6,653 bases of DNA from JBBDWZ01 sp050732575 (GTDB lineage: Bacteria > Gemmatimonadota > Gemmatimonadetes > Longimicrobiales > RSA9). Below, in pieces: positions 5,670-6,653 of the stretch (position 1 is its first letter; the number at the start of each line of letters is the position of its first letter). The stretch is from NCBI GenBank assembly GCA_050732575.1, contig JBOHRF010000289.1, forward strand, positions 1 to 6,653, given 5' to 3'. The notes under the pieces were generated by a model that made no database searches, was not told the origin of the DNA, and saw only the letters and a list, made by a program, of their open reading frames with translations. Made by a program: the position numbers and the translations under genes.

Positions 5670-6653
5670 ATGCGACTGGAAAGCCTGCGTGAAGGCGCTC
5701 TGCTGGCCATCGATCAGTTACGAGCCAACAAGTTCCGCTCCACCTTGACCATTCTCGGGATCGTGGTAGGCGTGGCCACGGTCATGGCTATGAGCGCGGT
5801 CATCAAGGGCATCCAGACCAGCATCACGAACGAACTGGCCGCTGCCGGACCCACCAACTTCTTCGTGGGCCGATTTGACTGGAACTCCGTACGCATCTCA
5901 AACGATGGACCGCCCTGGGGCAACAACCCGCCCGTGGCCGCTGAAGAAGCGGCCTTTATCGAAAAACTTCCCACGGTGCGCCGGGCCATTGTGGGCGTGG
6001 ACGGATCGGGCGAGTTCGAATTTGGCGCGGAGCGCATCCCGAGTGCGCAGATCTGGTCACGCGGTGATGGCTGGCACGATTACACAACCGGCACGTTCGT
6101 AGCCGGCCACAATTTCATTGCCGCGGACGTCAATGCTTCGCGTCCCGTGGTCGTGCTGACCGCGCCCTTGGCGGAGAAACTGTTCGGCCAACTCGATCCC
6201 ATCGGGCGCACCGTGCGCATCAACGGCCAACCATTCCGTGTGATCGGCGTCTTCGACATGTCCGGCAACGTGTTCGCCAATCTGGTGAAATATGGAGCGC
6301 TGATTCCCTACACGTCTGCATTCAAGTATCTCGATTTCGATGATGAGATGCTGGGCATCTTCGTGGTGACGGCCAGCAGTGCCACACAGGAGCACGCCAT
6401 GGACCAGGTAACGGCGCGCTTACGCATTTTACGAGGCTTGCGTCCGGCCGATCCGAACAACTTCGTAGTTATCAGGCAGGAAGAAATGGCGGCCACCTTC
6501 ACACGCGTGACCAACGTGTTCTTCCTGGTGATGATTGCGCTGTCTTCCGTTGCGCTCATGGTGGGTGGTGTTGGTGTGGTGGCCATCATGATGATCGCAG
6601 TAACCGAACGCACACGTGAGATCGGCGTACGCAAAGCCCTGGGTGCAACGAAA
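5670..6653 (+). CDS. MacB/FtsX-family ABC transporter permease, second copy (3' end outside window)
   Basis: The frame is open from ATG 5670 to the last base, 328 codons with no stop, so about 80-90 C-terminal residues (the last two membrane helices) are missing from the window rather than from the gene. It is a diverged paralogue of the preceding permease. It has the same amphipathic start (LREGALLAIDQLRANKFRST, 5-24 here), TM1 (about 25-45), a periplasmic domain (about 48-280) with LDPIGRTVRINGQPFRVIG (175-193), TM2 (about 283-311), and the ATPase-contact signature ERTREIGVRKALGA (313-326). The periplasmic region about 69-90 is rich in G, P, N and W and differs from the first copy. It starts 1 bp after the first permease's stop with its own AGGAG site. 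The likely role is the second half of a heterodimeric permease using the shared ATPase; an independent homodimer is the alternative. Family call is firm, partnership is inferred. Confidence 0.94.
   Translation, partial: MRLESLREGALLAIDQLRANKFRSTLTILGIVVGVATVMAMSAVIKGIQTSITNELAAAGPTNFFVGRFDWNSVRISNDGPPWGNNPPVAAEEAAFIEKLPTVRRAIVGVDGSGEFEFGAERIPSAQIWSRGDGWHDYTTGTFVAGHNFIAADVNASRPVVVLTAPLAEKLFGQLDPIGRTVRINGQPFRVIGVFDMSGNVFANLVKYGALIPYTSAFKYLDFDDEMLGIFVVTASSATQEHAMDQVTARLRILRGLRPADPNNFVVIRQEEMAATFTRVTNVFFLVMIALSSVALMVGGVGVVAIMMIAVTERTREIGVRKALGATK

Overview
The window is a GC-rich bacterial segment with all genes on the + strand. It holds the 3' end of an unrecognised gene, a 53-bp tandem repeat array that starts inside that gene's last codons, and a tightly packed operon for a tripartite MacAB-TolC-type ABC exporter. 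Two membranes are implied: the TolC-like protein has a cleavable signal peptide, and it is followed by a periplasmic adaptor and MacB-type permeases. The style of the proteins and the order (outer-membrane factor, adaptor, separate ATPase, two permeases) remind me of Gemmatimonadota or Acidobacteriota-like soil bacteria. That placement is inference; no rRNA or other marker is present.

Layout: 1-441 is the C-terminal part of a hypothetical protein whose reading frame is open to the left edge. 412-724 is a 5.9-copy tandem array with a strict 53-bp period; its first copy encodes the last nine residues and the stop codon of that protein. 725-859 is the leader of the efflux operon, with a hairpin at 737-760 and a good ribosome binding site just before the GTG start at 860. 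860-2398 encodes a TolC-family outer-membrane protein, 2408-3718 a MacA/HlyD-type adaptor, 3715-4425 a MacB-type ATPase without a fused membrane domain, 4427-5668 a MacB/FtsX permease, and 5670-6653 a second, divergent permease that runs off the right edge.

How they work together: the ATPase and the two permeases would form an inner-membrane type VII ABC unit, either a heterodimer of the two permeases or two alternative homodimers sharing one ATPase. The adaptor would bridge it to the TolC-like duct, and ATP hydrolysis in the cytoplasm would drive periplasmic conformational changes that push a substrate out. The substrate cannot be read from the sequence. Gaps of 9, -4, 1 and 1 nt between successive genes indicate a single transcript with translational coupling.

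The efflux operon belongs to known families. The least ordinary element is the 53-bp array: it looks like repeated duplication of a gene's 3' tail together with 23 bp of flanking DNA. I see no clear evidence for a wholly new system.
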